Position numbers and translations under genes: made by a program
Shown: piece by piece, positions 1 through 9,232 of the stretch
Position numbering within the stretch: the stretch's first letter is position 1
Layout: each line of letters opens with the position of its first letter
The notes under the pieces: generated by a model
Database searches by the model: none
Told to the model about the DNA's origin: nothing
What the model saw: the letters and a program-made list of their open reading frames with translations, nothing else
NCBI GenBank assembly: GCA_013791775.1
Contig: VMTE01000022.1
Span: 124,001 to 188,000 of the forward strand
Reading direction: 5' to 3'
Source of the DNA: Hyphomonas sp.
GTDB lineage: Bacteria > Pseudomonadota > Alphaproteobacteria > Caulobacterales > Hyphomonadaceae
Length of the DNA stretch: 64,000 bases

Positions 1-535
1 TGGCGGCCTTCGACAGACGGTAAACCGGCGCCGCAAGGCCGGGGCTCGCGCCAAACAGTCGGTCAACGGTGACGGGGCCGTTTTCGCTGGGCCCGGTCAC
101 CAGGGCCAGCGCCGCGAGTTCGTCATAGGCGGGATTGGCGGCAACCGGCGCACCGCCGGATTCGGTCACCAGCACGGCCTCGTCGAGCGCTTCGATCCAG
201 GGGAAACGCGGGGCGCCGGCATTCGCAATCCGGGCGGCAGCGCCGCGCTCGGGGAAGAGGCCGATGAAGCGGCCCGCGCCGCGCACGGTCCACAGCAGGA
301 AGACAAGGCCGCCCGAGGCCATGGTGATCAGCAGGATGGATCCGGTGGCGCCCGACGCATGGGGGCGCGCCAGCGACACGCTCGCGGCGGCAATCGAAAG
401 CAGGAGACAGCCCCAGAAGGCCAGCTGGAGCAGATCGACCTTCTGGCCCGGCGGGCGGCCTTCGGCCGACGTACCGGTGTCGTCGGTCCCACCCAGGACT
501 TGAGACAAATCAAAGGCTTCTGTTTCTTTTTTCAT
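1..535 (-). CDS. PAS-domain sensor histidine kinase, N-terminal part (CckA-like)
   Basis: The reading frame starts at an ATG at 535 on the minus strand and runs off the left edge, giving about 178 residues. It opens with a short charged leader (MKKETEAFDLSQ), followed by two membrane segments at about residues 37-56 and 66-85. A PAS-like stretch begins near residue 105 (PRFPWIEALDEAVLVTE). Two membrane spans close to the N-terminus followed by PAS is the layout of the cell-cycle hybrid kinase CckA, and other features of the window fit a CtrA-controlled alphaproteobacterium. The kinase and receiver domains lie outside the window, so CckA is inference and a generic PAS kinase is possible. Confidence 0.55.
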   Translation of the reverse strand, partial: MKKETEAFDLSQVLGGTDDTGTSAEGRPPGQKVDLLQLAFWGCLLLSIAAASVSLARPHASGATGSILLITMASGGLVFLLWTVRGAGRFIGLFPERGAAARIANAGAPRFPWIEALDEAVLVTESGGAPVAANPAYDELAALALVTGPSENGPVTVDRLFGASPGLAAPVYRLSKAA

Positions 536-713
536 AGTCTACCGCCAATTCACCCGGCCCGCCGCCGGAAGCGCGATTATCCCCGCCGCGACGGCCGCCG
601 CTCCGGGGACTTTCCTGGTTACTATCTTCTCGCACGGGAAAGGTTAACGAATCCAAAAAAACGGTTAAGACCAACCTGTCACATCGGCTAACCACAACAG
701 GATTCGGCGGCAC

Positions 714-2570
714 ATGATAATCCGGACTGCGCTTGCACTCGCCCTTTTTGCCACCGCCTCAGCCTGCGGCACGCCCACCCACCGCGATCCCGGCGGCCCG
801 GCCTACTCGGCCGAAGCCGTTGTGGCCGAATCGACCCGCCTGAACGCCTGGTTCGAGCAGAAATTCGATGAAGACGTCGCCCGCGACCCGATGCGCCAGA
901 CCTATCTGGGCATCAAGGACCGCTACGGCGAATGGACCGACCCGTCAGACGCCTTCGAGCGCGCCGAACTCGACTTCCAGCGGGCCAATGTGGCTGAAAT
1001 GAAAGCGAATTTCGACTTCGACAAGCTGGACCACCAGACCCAGCTGTCCTGGCGCCTGGCTGAATACCAGCTGGAGCGCGCTGAAGCCGCCTTTCCCTTC
1101 CGGGGCCACGACTACACGTTCAACCAGATGTTCGGCATCCAGTCCGGCATTCCCGCCTTCCTGATCAACCAGCACAAGGTGGCCACCCCTTCGGACGCCG
1201 AAGCCTACATCGCCCGGCTCGAAGGCGTCCGCGACTATCTCGGCCAGCACGTTGCCAATGCGCGCGAGGCGGCGGCGAAAGGCATCCAGCCGCCCGCCTT
1301 CGTGTATGACTACGTCCTGTCGGACGCGCGCGGCGTGATCACCGGCTATCCCTTTTCCGGCACGGGCGATGGCAGCGATGACAGCCCGTTGATGGCCGAT
1401 TTCCGCGAGAAGACCGCCGCGCTGGCCACCAGCGGCGCCCTCACCGAAGAGGCCGCCGATGCCCTCAACGCGCGGGCGGCAGACGCGCTGAAGGCCTCCG
1501 TTGGCCCGGCCTACGAGGCGGCAATCGAGGAACTGGCGCGCCAGCAACTGAACGCCAATGCCGATGACGGCGCCTGGAAGCTGCCGGACGGCGAAGCGTA
1601 TTACAATATGCGGCTGGCGCAGATGACGACGACCGGCATGACGGCGGAAGAAATCCACCAGCTCGGCCTCGATGAAGTGGCGCGTATCCAGGACGAGATG
1701 AAGGCGATCATGGCCGAAGTCGGCTTTGACGGCAGCCTGAAGGACTTCTTCGAGTTCATGCGCACCGATCCGCGCTTCTACAAACCCAATACACCGGAAG
1801 GCAAAGCCGCGTATCTGGCAGAGGCCGAAGCCGCCATCGCCCGGATGAAGGGCGACCTGCCGAAACTGTTCAACACCTTCCCGAAGGCGGACCTCGAGGT
1901 GAAGGCCGTGGAGGCCTTCCGCGAGAAGTCCGCCGGCAAGGCATTCTATTCGCGCCCTGCCCCGGATGGCAGCCGGCCGGGCACCTACTATGCCAATCTC
2001 TACGACATGGTCGACATGCCGACCTACCAGCTGGAGGCCCTCGCCTTCCATGAAGGCATTCCCGGCCACCACATGCAGATTGCCATCGCGCAGGAACTGG
2101 AAGGCATTCCGAGCTTCCGCAAGTATGGCGGCTACACGGCCTATTCGGAAGGCTGGGGCCTCTATTCCGAACTCGCACCGAAGGAGATGGGTTACTACGC
2201 TGATCCGTACTCGGACTTTGGCCGCCTCGCGATGGAGATCTGGCGCGCTGCCCGCCTCGTGGTCGATACCGGCATCCACAGCAGGAAATGGACCCGCGAG
2301 CAGGCTGTCCAGTACCTGATCGACAATACGCCGAATCCGCAAGGCGACTGCGAGAAGGCCATCGACCGCTACATCGTGATGCCGGGCCAGGCGACCGCCT
2401 ACAAGATCGGTATGCTGAAGATCGTCGAATTGCGCGAGCGCGCCCGCGCGCAGCTTGGCGACGCGTTCGACATTCGCGAATTCCATGACATCGTGCTAAG
2501 AGACGGGGCCGTGCCGCTCGCGGTGCTTGAAGAAACGGTGGACGCATGGCTGGCTTCGAAAAAGACCTGA
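714..2570 (+). CDS. DUF885 family lipoprotein, putative metallopeptidase-like
   Basis: This 618-residue protein begins with a lipoprotein signal: a hydrophobic core followed by a lipobox ending ASAC at about residue 18. The DUF885 signature is HEGIPGHHMQ at residues 446-455; its H-E and H-H pairs resemble a zinc-protease site, and a conserved YSEGWGLYSE block follows near residue 483. Members are usually exported and about 550-620 residues long, so it appears complete. Peptidase activity is assumed for the family rather than shown here. The stop codon overlaps the start of the next lipoprotein gene by 25 bases, suggesting co-transcription. Confidence 0.85.
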   Translation: MIIRTALALALFATASACGTPTHRDPGGPAYSAEAVVAESTRLNAWFEQKFDEDVARDPMRQTYLGIKDRYGEWTDPSDAFERAELDFQRANVAEMKANFDFDKLDHQTQLSWRLAEYQLERAEAAFPFRGHDYTFNQMFGIQSGIPAFLINQHKVATPSDAEAYIARLEGVRDYLGQHVANAREAAAKGIQPPAFVYDYVLSDARGVITGYPFSGTGDGSDDSPLMADFREKTAALATSGALTEEAADALNARAADALKASVGPAYEAAIEELARQQLNANADDGAWKLPDGEAYYNMRLAQMTTTGMTAEEIHQLGLDEVARIQDEMKAIMAEVGFDGSLKDFFEFMRTDPRFYKPNTPEGKAAYLAEAEAAIARMKGDLPKLFNTFPKADLEVKAVEAFREKSAGKAFYSRPAPDGSRPGTYYANLYDMVDMPTYQLEALAFHEGIPGHHMQIAIAQELEGIPSFRKYGGYTAYSEGWGLYSELAPKEMGYYADPYSDFGRLAMEIWRAARLVVDTGIHSRKWTREQAVQYLIDNTPNPQGDCEKAIDRYIVMPGQATAYKIGMLKIVELRERARAQLGDAFDIREFHDIVLRDGAVPLAVLEETVDAWLASKKT

Positions 2571-3214
2571 TACGGAAGACTTCTGGGCTCAACGCAGCGC
2601 TGCTGGCACTGGCGTTTTCGCTGGCAGGCTGCAGCTCGCTCGCATCAGCAGTCCTGAAACCGCAGGTCGAATCCGCGCCGGTCAGCGTACCGGCGGGCGA
2701 TTATGCGCTCGACACCAAACACGCCTCGATCCTCTTCAAGATCAGCCATCTCGGCTATTCGAGCTATGTCGGCCGGTTCAACACCTTTGACGCCAGCCTG
2801 ACCGGCGATCCGGCGCATCCCGAGGCCGCCACCGTGACAGCCGTGGTGGACATGACCTCGCTCGACATCGCCAATCCGGAATTTGCCGGAGAGCTGATGG
2901 GTCCGGACTGGTTCGATGCAGCCACTTTTCCGCAGGCAACCTTCAAGACTTACGGCCTCAAGATCGTGGGCGAGAACGAGGCCGATATCAGCGGCGACCT
3001 GACCCTGAAGGGCAAGACACAGGCCGTGATCATCCGTGCCCGTCTCAATGGCAGCGCCTATGACCGCCTGCGCGGCGCGGACGTCGTCGGGTTTTCGGCA
3101 ACCCTTCCGATCAACCGCGCTGATTTCGGGATCGACAAGTATTCAGGCCTGATCACCGATGACGTCGTCATCGAGATCGAAGCCGAGTTCATCAGGACGA
3201 AGCCGGCCGGGTAA
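2546..3214 (+). CDS. YceI family lipocalin-like lipoprotein
   Basis: A 222-residue protein with a lipobox LAGC at about residues 27-30, preceded by an unusually long, charged N-region. The YceI core is clear: YALDTKHASILFKISHLGYS, then D(M/L)TSLD, FPQATFK and the late FGIDKY segment. YceI proteins form a periplasmic lipid-binding barrel, often binding isoprenoid chains. No other in-frame ATG lies close to the signal peptide, so the start inside the DUF885 gene is kept. Its 3' end overlaps the opposed FliM-like gene by 23 bases. Confidence 0.85.
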   Translation: MAGFEKDLIRKTSGLNAALLALAFSLAGCSSLASAVLKPQVESAPVSVPAGDYALDTKHASILFKISHLGYSSYVGRFNTFDASLTGDPAHPEAATVTAVVDMTSLDIANPEFAGELMGPDWFDAATFPQATFKTYGLKIVGENEADISGDLTLKGKTQAVIIRARLNGSAYDRLRGADVVGFSATLPINRADFGIDKYSGLITDDVVIEIEAEFIRTKPAG

Positions 3215-4277
3215 GTCCGCCGAGCGCCGGTCCCCGGCGTGTGATCCGCAAGGCGACGCGGTTGCCGCGCCGTCCGATCTCCGCTTCGGCCGCCAGCACA
3301 CTGCCCTCGCCGCCGGTGACGAGTTCGACCGGTTGGTCCGCCGGAATGCCGAGCAGCAAGGTGGCACCGGGTTTCAGGCCCGACAGTCGCGACAGAGGCA
3401 CGGCGAGGCTGGCAATCCGCGCGGTGAGGACGGTCGACAGCGCCCCGCGCGCCGGTGAGGCTGGCGGTGCCGTCGGCGCTGCAAGCGCGGGCGCCTCGAG
3501 ACCCGCCAGTGTGCTGGCAACGATCAGATGCGCCGGGAACGTCCCGGCCTGAACGCGCAGCGACAGGTCGGCCACCAGGGCCTCGCCCGGCGGCGCAATC
3601 GACGCAGCAAAGACAGCCTCGGTTTCGAGACTGGAAAAGTGGAGATCCGGCGAGATCGCCGGGCCGAGCGGACGCAGCAAGGCATCCAGCAAGGCAAGAT
3701 CAATCGGGCTCAGGGGCTGGGCGGCGCCTGCCCGGCCCTGGGCGCCGCACGCGGTCTCGATCAGGCGCTGCGCAAAGTCCGCCGCCAGAACCAGCACCGC
3801 GCCAACATCGCCGCTGCGCGCCGCAAAACAGGCAAAGGCCGCGCCTGAGGCGTCATCGCCCCCGCGCACAGCTTCTTCAAAGACGCCGCGGCGGATGCCG
3901 GACACCATCGCGGCCACCGGCAGGCCGCAGCTTTCCCGCATCGCGAGTGAGAGGCGCGCCGCGAGGCGACGCCCGGTATCCTGATCATGAGACGTAAGCG
4001 CCGGCGCGGCCGCAAAATCGCTGACCGGACGCGGCGCTGGCTGCACGTCCGGTTCTGGCGGAAGGTCGGACAGGTCCGGGCGAAGCAACGCTTCGATCTC
4101 GGCCGGTGTCAGCAGCCCGCGGCTGGTTGGCAGCGGCCGGTCGGGCTCTGCGGGTTCAAACGTCTTCGGCAGATCCGCCATCACATGCCCCCGGCGGCGC
4201 ACCGGCATGTCCCAGCCGTCATCGGCGCTGGCCGGCAGCGCCGTCGCGGCATCGCGTGCGTCGAGATCGAAGGTCAT
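3192..4277 (-). CDS. FliM-like flagellar motor switch protein (SpoA domain)
   Basis: This 361-residue protein carries a FliM-type N-terminal motif (LLTPAEIEALL, residues 55-65) and a C-terminal SpoA-type segment (about 285-350, with VPLSRLSGLKPGATLLLG and ALRITRRG). In FliM the N-terminal motif binds CheY-P and the SpoA domain joins the C-ring. The motif normally sits near residue 1, so a start at Met33 (4181) is possible; the ATG at 4277 would add a charged extension. The middle domain is divergent. The gene stands alone, with a near-consensus CtrA box just upstream. Another SpoA-family protein cannot be excluded. Confidence 0.6.
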   Translation of the reverse strand: MTFDLDARDAATALPASADDGWDMPVRRRGHVMADLPKTFEPAEPDRPLPTSRGLLTPAEIEALLRPDLSDLPPEPDVQPAPRPVSDFAAAPALTSHDQDTGRRLAARLSLAMRESCGLPVAAMVSGIRRGVFEEAVRGGDDASGAAFACFAARSGDVGAVLVLAADFAQRLIETACGAQGRAGAAQPLSPIDLALLDALLRPLGPAISPDLHFSSLETEAVFAASIAPPGEALVADLSLRVQAGTFPAHLIVASTLAGLEAPALAAPTAPPASPARGALSTVLTARIASLAVPLSRLSGLKPGATLLLGIPADQPVELVTGGEGSVLAAEAEIGRRGNRVALRITRRGPALGGLTRPASS

Positions 4278-4299
4278 CCCGCATCATCGCCCGGTTCCG

Positions 4300-4315
4300 G
4301 TTAACGACCCGTTAG
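4300..4315 (-). promoter_or_regulatory. Near-consensus CtrA box upstream of the FliM-like gene
   Basis: On the minus strand the sequence reads CTAA-CGGGTCG-TTAAC, one base off the CtrA consensus TTAA-N7-TTAAC. It lies 23 bases upstream of the ATG at 4277. Class II flagellar genes are classic CtrA targets in Caulobacter, so position and target agree. Binding is inferred. Confidence 0.45.
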
Positions 4316-4502
4316 GGATCGGCCCGCCGCCCGGAGGTTAAGGCCGCGCCGCCTTTTGATTCAGGAAAATCGCGGGAATTTAACTTGCCGGTCAGGTCCC
4401 GGTAAGGCGTGATTCGGAAGTTGGGCGCATTGTCGCCTCATCGCTGAAGGGCAACCCCTGAGAGTTCCGCCAAGGCGTTTGGGATCTGATGGTTTGAACA
4501 AG

Positions 4503-4536
4503 AAAAGGCGGCGCTCCTCCGGGAACGCCGCCTTTC
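4503..4536 (-). terminator. Rho-independent terminator of dksA
   Basis: The arms AAAGGCGGCG and CGCCGCCTTT pair around a loop of about 12 bases and are followed by a T-rich run (TTTTCTTG) on the minus strand. It lies 24 bases beyond the dksA stop codon. Confidence 0.8.
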
Positions 4537-4559
4537 GGGTATTCGGGGTACCGAGGGCC

Positions 4560-5006
4560 CTAATCGTCGCGCAGCGTGCGTTCCTTGCGCTCGTGGCGTT
4601 CCTGCGCCTCGAGGCTGAGCGTGGCGGTCGGGCGGGCTTCGAGGCGGCGCAGGCCGATCGGCTCACCGGTGGCTTCGCAATAGCCGTACGTGCCGTCCTC
4701 AATGCGGCGGATCGCCGAGTCGATTTTGGAGATCAGCTTGCGCTGGCGGTCACGGGTGCGCAATTCGAGGGCCTTGTCGCTTTCGGCCGAGGCGCGGTCC
4801 ACGATGTCGGGCAGAGACCCCGATTCGTCCTGCAGATTGTGGATGGTCTGCTTGGCACCGTCGAGGATGTCGGCTTTCCAGTCTTCGAGCAGTCGCCGGA
4901 AGTAGGCGCGCTGACGCTCGTTCATGAACTCTTCGTCTTCGGAGGGGCGATAGTCGTCTGAAAGATCGATGCTCACCGCAGTCTCCTTCACTCGTTTCCG
5001 TGCCAT
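4560..5006 (-). CDS. dksA: RNA polymerase-binding transcription factor DksA
   Basis: A 148-residue DksA/TraR protein. DksA binds in the RNA polymerase secondary channel and works with ppGpp to reset promoters during starvation. The coiled-coil region spans about residues 25-95 (FRRLLEDWKADIL onward). The C-terminal zinc-finger region reads GYCEATGEPIGLRRLEARP and has only one of the four classical zinc cysteines, which is the usual form in alphaproteobacteria. Length is typical. It is transcribed alone and followed by a strong terminator. Confidence 0.93.
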   Translation of the reverse strand: MARKRVKETAVSIDLSDDYRPSEDEEFMNERQRAYFRRLLEDWKADILDGAKQTIHNLQDESGSLPDIVDRASAESDKALELRTRDRQRKLISKIDSAIRRIEDGTYGYCEATGEPIGLRRLEARPTATLSLEAQERHERKERTLRDD

Positions 5007-5235
5007 ATAGATCGACCCTCGATTCGGCGCAATCGCGTACGCTGTTATCTTTAACCCAATAATATCAAGCTCTTAAGTCAAATTTACGACAAAACGCGAC
5101 AAGATTCGAGCTTTTGGCGCAGTCCGGCTGCAGCAGACAGTGCAAGTTGCACACCGGCACTTGATCTTTGGGACCCCGGCAGTCTCTATGGGCCGCATCC
5201 CCGCCCGCTGCATTTTCCACGGTTTTCCCGCCCGA

Positions 5236-6501
5236 ATGGCCAAACAACGGAAATTACCCACGAAGCAGGCTGGCTGGATGCTGGCGGTGATGTTCAACTC
5301 GCTGTTGATCCTCCTGCCGGTGATTGCGTCGAACACCGTCAAGAAGGCCTATACCGGCATCGGCGTCGCCGAGCAGCCGAATGTGGATGCCATCATGCAG
5401 ACCAGCGAGCGCATCAGTGACGAGCTGGCAGCGCTGGGTCCGAAGGACAATGACCGCAAGCTCCCCTTCTGGCAGGACAAGGTGGTGCAATCGCTGGAAG
5501 ACCGGGACGGCGACGCGTTGCGCGGATACCTGCTGGCCGCGCCGTCGATGCTGGGCAACGACCTCGGCAAGCAGGTGCGCGCCCGCGCGGAGGCGGAATC
5601 AAAAGGCACGGCCGACGAGCGCATGATCCGGGCCGCGCTCCAGAAGGTGCCCGAAAGCGTGGCCCGGTCGATTGAATACCAGATCGGTATGCCGCAGCCC
5701 CAGCTGGAGCCGGTCGTGACCGCCGAGCCCGCGCCGCCCGTGGCCGAAGGCGAGGAAGTCGGCGAAGTGCTGCAGGCCGGCGGGCGCTCCGAACTCGAAT
5801 GGCGCTTCAAGCTGCTCGGCAGCTATGGCGACCTGGCGGGCATGTCCCAGCGCTGGCTCAGCGGGGACTGGTCGGACGGCATCGTGTTCAAACTCACCGG
5901 TGTTGGGCTTGTGCAGCAGGGCACCAGCGACGGCCTGTCGGACGCCCACATCCGGGCCGTATCGATCGTCAAATCGGCCAGCCGGTCGAAACGCCTGACG
6001 CCTGAATTCACCGAATATCTGGACGAACTTACCGGCGCGGCCGTGCCGATGGCGGTTCTCTCCCCGGCCCTGGAGGCCGCGCAACAGGATGTAGCCACAA
6101 CCGATGTGCGCGGGGCCCGTGTGCTCGCGGCGTTCGAATCCTCGATCAACCCGGCCGGGCTGGCGAAACTGGAAGGCGATCTCGAACAGATCGACAAGAT
6201 TGCCGCCCTGACCAGCCCGTCGGCCACGCTGACGCTGTTGTCGGTGGTCGAGGACGGCACCGACCTGCGCCGGGCCCGGATGCTCGCGGAAGCCGGCGGC
6301 ATGCAGGCTGTCGCCTTGGTCAAGGAACGGGGCAATGACGCCTTGCGCGTGGCGGACGCCGGCGTGCGCTGGGACAATTCGATGGTGCTGGAGATCATGA
6401 GCCTGACCGCCGCCGGCATGCTGCTGTTCTGGGTCGCGCTGTCGACCTTGCGCATCTATTTCCCGCGCCGGGCCGCCAAGGCGGAGCCCGTCGGCGCCTG
6501 A
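5236..6501 (+). CDS. Conserved membrane-anchored protein of unknown function
   Basis: A 421-residue protein beginning MAKQRKLPTKQ; an upstream ATG at 5140 is open but adds a non-membrane leader, so 5236 is preferred. It has one membrane segment at about residues 14-36 and one near the C-terminus (about 382-405), enclosing a large, acidic, helix-rich domain with a proline-rich linker (PAPPVAEGEEVGE). A basic tail follows the second span. I recognise no family. The two-anchor layout suggests a periplasmic domain held at both ends. It stops 5 bases before the opposed marC. Confidence 0.7.
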   Translation: MAKQRKLPTKQAGWMLAVMFNSLLILLPVIASNTVKKAYTGIGVAEQPNVDAIMQTSERISDELAALGPKDNDRKLPFWQDKVVQSLEDRDGDALRGYLLAAPSMLGNDLGKQVRARAEAESKGTADERMIRAALQKVPESVARSIEYQIGMPQPQLEPVVTAEPAPPVAEGEEVGEVLQAGGRSELEWRFKLLGSYGDLAGMSQRWLSGDWSDGIVFKLTGVGLVQQGTSDGLSDAHIRAVSIVKSASRSKRLTPEFTEYLDELTGAAVPMAVLSPALEAAQQDVATTDVRGARVLAAFESSINPAGLAKLEGDLEQIDKIAALTSPSATLTLLSVVEDGTDLRRARMLAEAGGMQAVALVKERGNDALRVADAGVRWDNSMVLEIMSLTAAGMLLFWVALSTLRIYFPRRAAKAEPVGA

Positions 6502-6506
6502 CCGCG

Positions 6507-7157
6507 TCAGGCGAGGTTGAAGGCGCCCCGGATCCCGTCGATCAGCAGCTGAGCGGACAGGGCCGCCAGGATGACGCCGAGTATCCGCGTCAGCGCGCCG
6601 GCAACGCTCGCCCCGATCAGGCGCACGATCGGCCCGGCCAGCAGGAACACGACCAGCGTGATCAGGAGGTTCACCCCGATGGCCGCCAGCACGACGGCCT
6701 GCGTCTGCCAACTCGGCGCGTCCGACATGTAGAACATCGCGGTCGCGATCGAGCCCGGCCCGGCGATCATCGGAATGCCCATCGGGAAAACCGAGATGTC
6801 GTCCGGCTCCGGATCGCCCTTGTGTCCCTCGAGCACTTCCTCGGCGCGGTGTTCGCGCCGCTCCGTCCGCTTCTCGAACACCATGTCGAGCGCGATCAGG
6901 AACAGCAGCGCCCCGCCTGCCATGCGGAAGGCGTCAATCGAAATGTGCATCGCTTCCAGCAGCCAGGCGCCGCCAAAGGCAAAGAACAGCATGATCAGCG
7001 AGGCCACGAAGACCGACTTGTAGGCCATCTTCCGGCGGTGCGCGGCGGATGTGCCGGCCGTCAGCGTCGCAAAGATCGGCGCCACGCCAGGCGCGTCGAT
7101 CAGCACGAAGAACGTGACGAACGCGGCGGTGAAAAGCGAGATGAGTTCGGGGGTCAT
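6507..7157 (-). CDS. marC: MarC family integral membrane protein
   Basis: A 216-residue protein with six predicted membrane segments and the MarC pattern: an N-terminal FFVLIDAPGVAPIF, an internal AFRMAGGALLFLIALDM and a central FPMGIPMIAGPGSIAT. MarC proteins sit in the inner membrane; despite the name, a role in antibiotic resistance was not upheld in E. coli and the substrate is unknown. A charged loop of about 35 residues (EKRTERREH onward) joins the two halves. It follows the flbT pair on the same strand with a 12-base gap. Confidence 0.88.
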   Translation of the reverse strand: MTPELISLFTAAFVTFFVLIDAPGVAPIFATLTAGTSAAHRRKMAYKSVFVASLIMLFFAFGGAWLLEAMHISIDAFRMAGGALLFLIALDMVFEKRTERREHRAEEVLEGHKGDPEPDDISVFPMGIPMIAGPGSIATAMFYMSDAPSWQTQAVVLAAIGVNLLITLVVFLLAGPIVRLIGASVAGALTRILGVILAALSAQLLIDGIRGAFNLA

Positions 7158-7169
7158 GCGCGCAGCGGC

Positions 7170-7484
7170 TTACGGCCTGCGCATCGCCGCGTCCAGAATT
7201 TCCCGCACGGCCGGCGCGACGGTCACGGCGGTTGCGGGCGGCTTGAGGCGCGACAGGTCGGCGCCCTCCTGGGACAGCGCGGTCAGCATCTTGTGCCCGC
7301 GCAGGCGTTGCAGCAGCCCTTCGGTACCGCGCGGCGTATCGGCCGAGGCAAAGCGCCCGCCGCCGAGATCGACCCGTAGGCCTTCGCCCTGCCCCGCTTC
7401 GATCAGGCGGATCGCCTCATCGACGCCAACAGCCGGTGCGGTGTGGAGGGACAGGGTTGCGCGCAGCATGTTGCTTTCCGCCAT
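7170..7484 (-). CDS. Unknown small protein translationally coupled to flbT
   Basis: A 104-residue protein whose ATG at 7484 overlaps the flbT stop (ATGA), so the two are very likely co-translated. A start at Met6 (MLRATLSLHT) is also possible. It has no membrane span or signal peptide. Its C-terminal half is Ala/Pro/Val-rich (PPATAVTVAPAVREILDAAM). I do not recognise it: it does not resemble FlaF, the usual partner of FlbT. A role in flagellin control or flagellar assembly is inferred only from coupling. Confidence 0.65.
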   Translation of the reverse strand: MAESNMLRATLSLHTAPAVGVDEAIRLIEAGQGEGLRVDLGGGRFASADTPRGTEGLLQRLRGHKMLTALSQEGADLSRLKPPATAVTVAPAVREILDAAMRRP

Positions 7485-7864
7485 CAGACGTCCTCCGCCG
7501 GTGCGGCCGGCATTAGCTTGCGGCAGCGGCTGAGCGCCCGGTAGAGGTCGCCGGCGACCACATCCGCCGAGATCTGCAGCACGTCGTCGTGCGCATCGGG
7601 CATGTCGGCGAGCAGTCCGGCCAGCGCGTCGGCGGTCTGGGTGTAGAGCGGACCGTCGACTTCGCCGAGCAGGTACATCTGCATGACGGCGAAATAGGCC
7701 CGCGTGGCAGGGGTCGAGGCATCGGCGGGGCGCAGGATATCCTTCTCGCGGAGTACACGCGCCTGCGTCTCGAGGAGGAGCACACCGCGCCGGTCGCCGT
7801 TGCGGACAACTGCCCCGTTCACCACGAAGGTTTCACCGGGCTTGAGGGAGAGTTTGAGTGGCAT
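7484..7864 (-). CDS. flbT: Flagellin post-transcriptional regulator FlbT
   Basis: A 126-residue protein starting MPLKLSLKPGETFVVNGAVV; the open frame extends upstream but family members begin at MPL. The characteristic stretches NGDRRGVLLLE, VLREKDIL, AYFAVQ-like AYFAVMQMYL and the C-terminal LYRALSRCRKLM are all present. In Caulobacter FlbT binds the 5' leader of flagellin mRNA and destabilises it until the hook is built. Here no flagellin or flaF gene is adjacent; the coupled downstream gene is unknown. Confidence 0.9.
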   Translation of the reverse strand: MPLKLSLKPGETFVVNGAVVRNGDRRGVLLLETQARVLREKDILRPADASTPATRAYFAVMQMYLLGEVDGPLYTQTADALAGLLADMPDAHDDVLQISADVVAGDLYRALSRCRKLMPAAPAEDV

Positions 7865-8274
7865 ACTGCGCTGAACCTCGTCCTGCGGACTGACCCAAAA
7901 TCGCACACAGGCGTTAACGCTTGATTGCCAAGGATTTACCCACCGGGCGCCCGCGCCAGGGAACCCTTCCGGAAAACCGGACTCCGGAGTTGGGGAGGTG
8001 CCATGCGCCCGTCTCAGGAGGGCGTCTGATCATAAGTCCTGCACAATCCCGGGCGCCCCGGCAGTCAGCCGGATCAGTCAGGTAAAGTGCGGCGCGTGTC
8101 TGAAGCTTGAGCCTCTGTGGCGCAGCGCATGGCCTCATCTTCATACCACAGCCGCCCCCTTCCCTTAAGTGAATTCGATGTTGCGTTGCAGCGCTTTACT
8201 TCAGGTCAGCGCTTGCCCGGTGCGGGCCGTGCCGTATGGTGCCGCAAACAGGAATTTGAGAGGGACGAGGGCCG
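7865..8274. other. Gene-free intergenic region between flbT and moxR
   Basis: This is a 410-base stretch between divergent genes. The open frames within it have no family resemblance and no ribosome binding site. It should carry the promoters for flbT leftward and moxR rightward. A TTAAC half-site lies at about 7912, but no second CtrA half-site is correctly spaced. Nothing else stands out. Confidence 0.5.
8212..8240 (+). promoter_or_regulatory. Candidate sigma-70-type promoter for moxR
   Basis: CTTGCC at 8212-8217 and TATGGT at 8235-8240 are separated by exactly 17 bases, 35 bases ahead of the moxR ATG. The -35 matches the alphaproteobacterial CTTG preference, while the -10 is weak. This is read by eye only. 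Confidence 0.3.
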
Positions 8275-9153
<879 letters not shown>

Positions 9154-9159
9154 GGCAAC

Positions 9160-9229
9160 GTAGGGCGGGATGAAATCCCGCCACTCCAAGCATTGACGAT
9201 AGCAGTGGCGGGATTTCATCCCGCCCTAC
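9160..9229. repeat. Perfect 26-bp inverted repeat, REPIN-like element
   Basis: Two 26-base arms (9160-9185 and 9204-9229) are exact reverse complements around an 18-base spacer. Each arm is itself a hairpin, GGCGGGAT-GAA-ATCCCGCC. A doublet of inverted short palindromes is the architecture of a REPIN or bacterial interspersed mosaic element. It sits between the stop codons of convergent genes and could also block read-through both ways. Confidence 0.8.
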
Positions 9230-9232
9230 CTT

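Noticed and set aside
630-680. CtrA site upstream of the DUF885 gene (GTTAAC and GTTAAG)
   Set aside because: The two half-sites are 17 bases apart instead of 7.
945-2486. A 513-codon open frame opposite the DUF885 gene
   Set aside because: His/Arg/Gly-rich shadow with no domain; the plus-strand lipoprotein has signal peptide and family motifs.
7914-8144. 76-codon minus-strand frame in the flbT-moxR gap
   Set aside because: No ribosome site, no codon bias of real genes, no recognisable domain.
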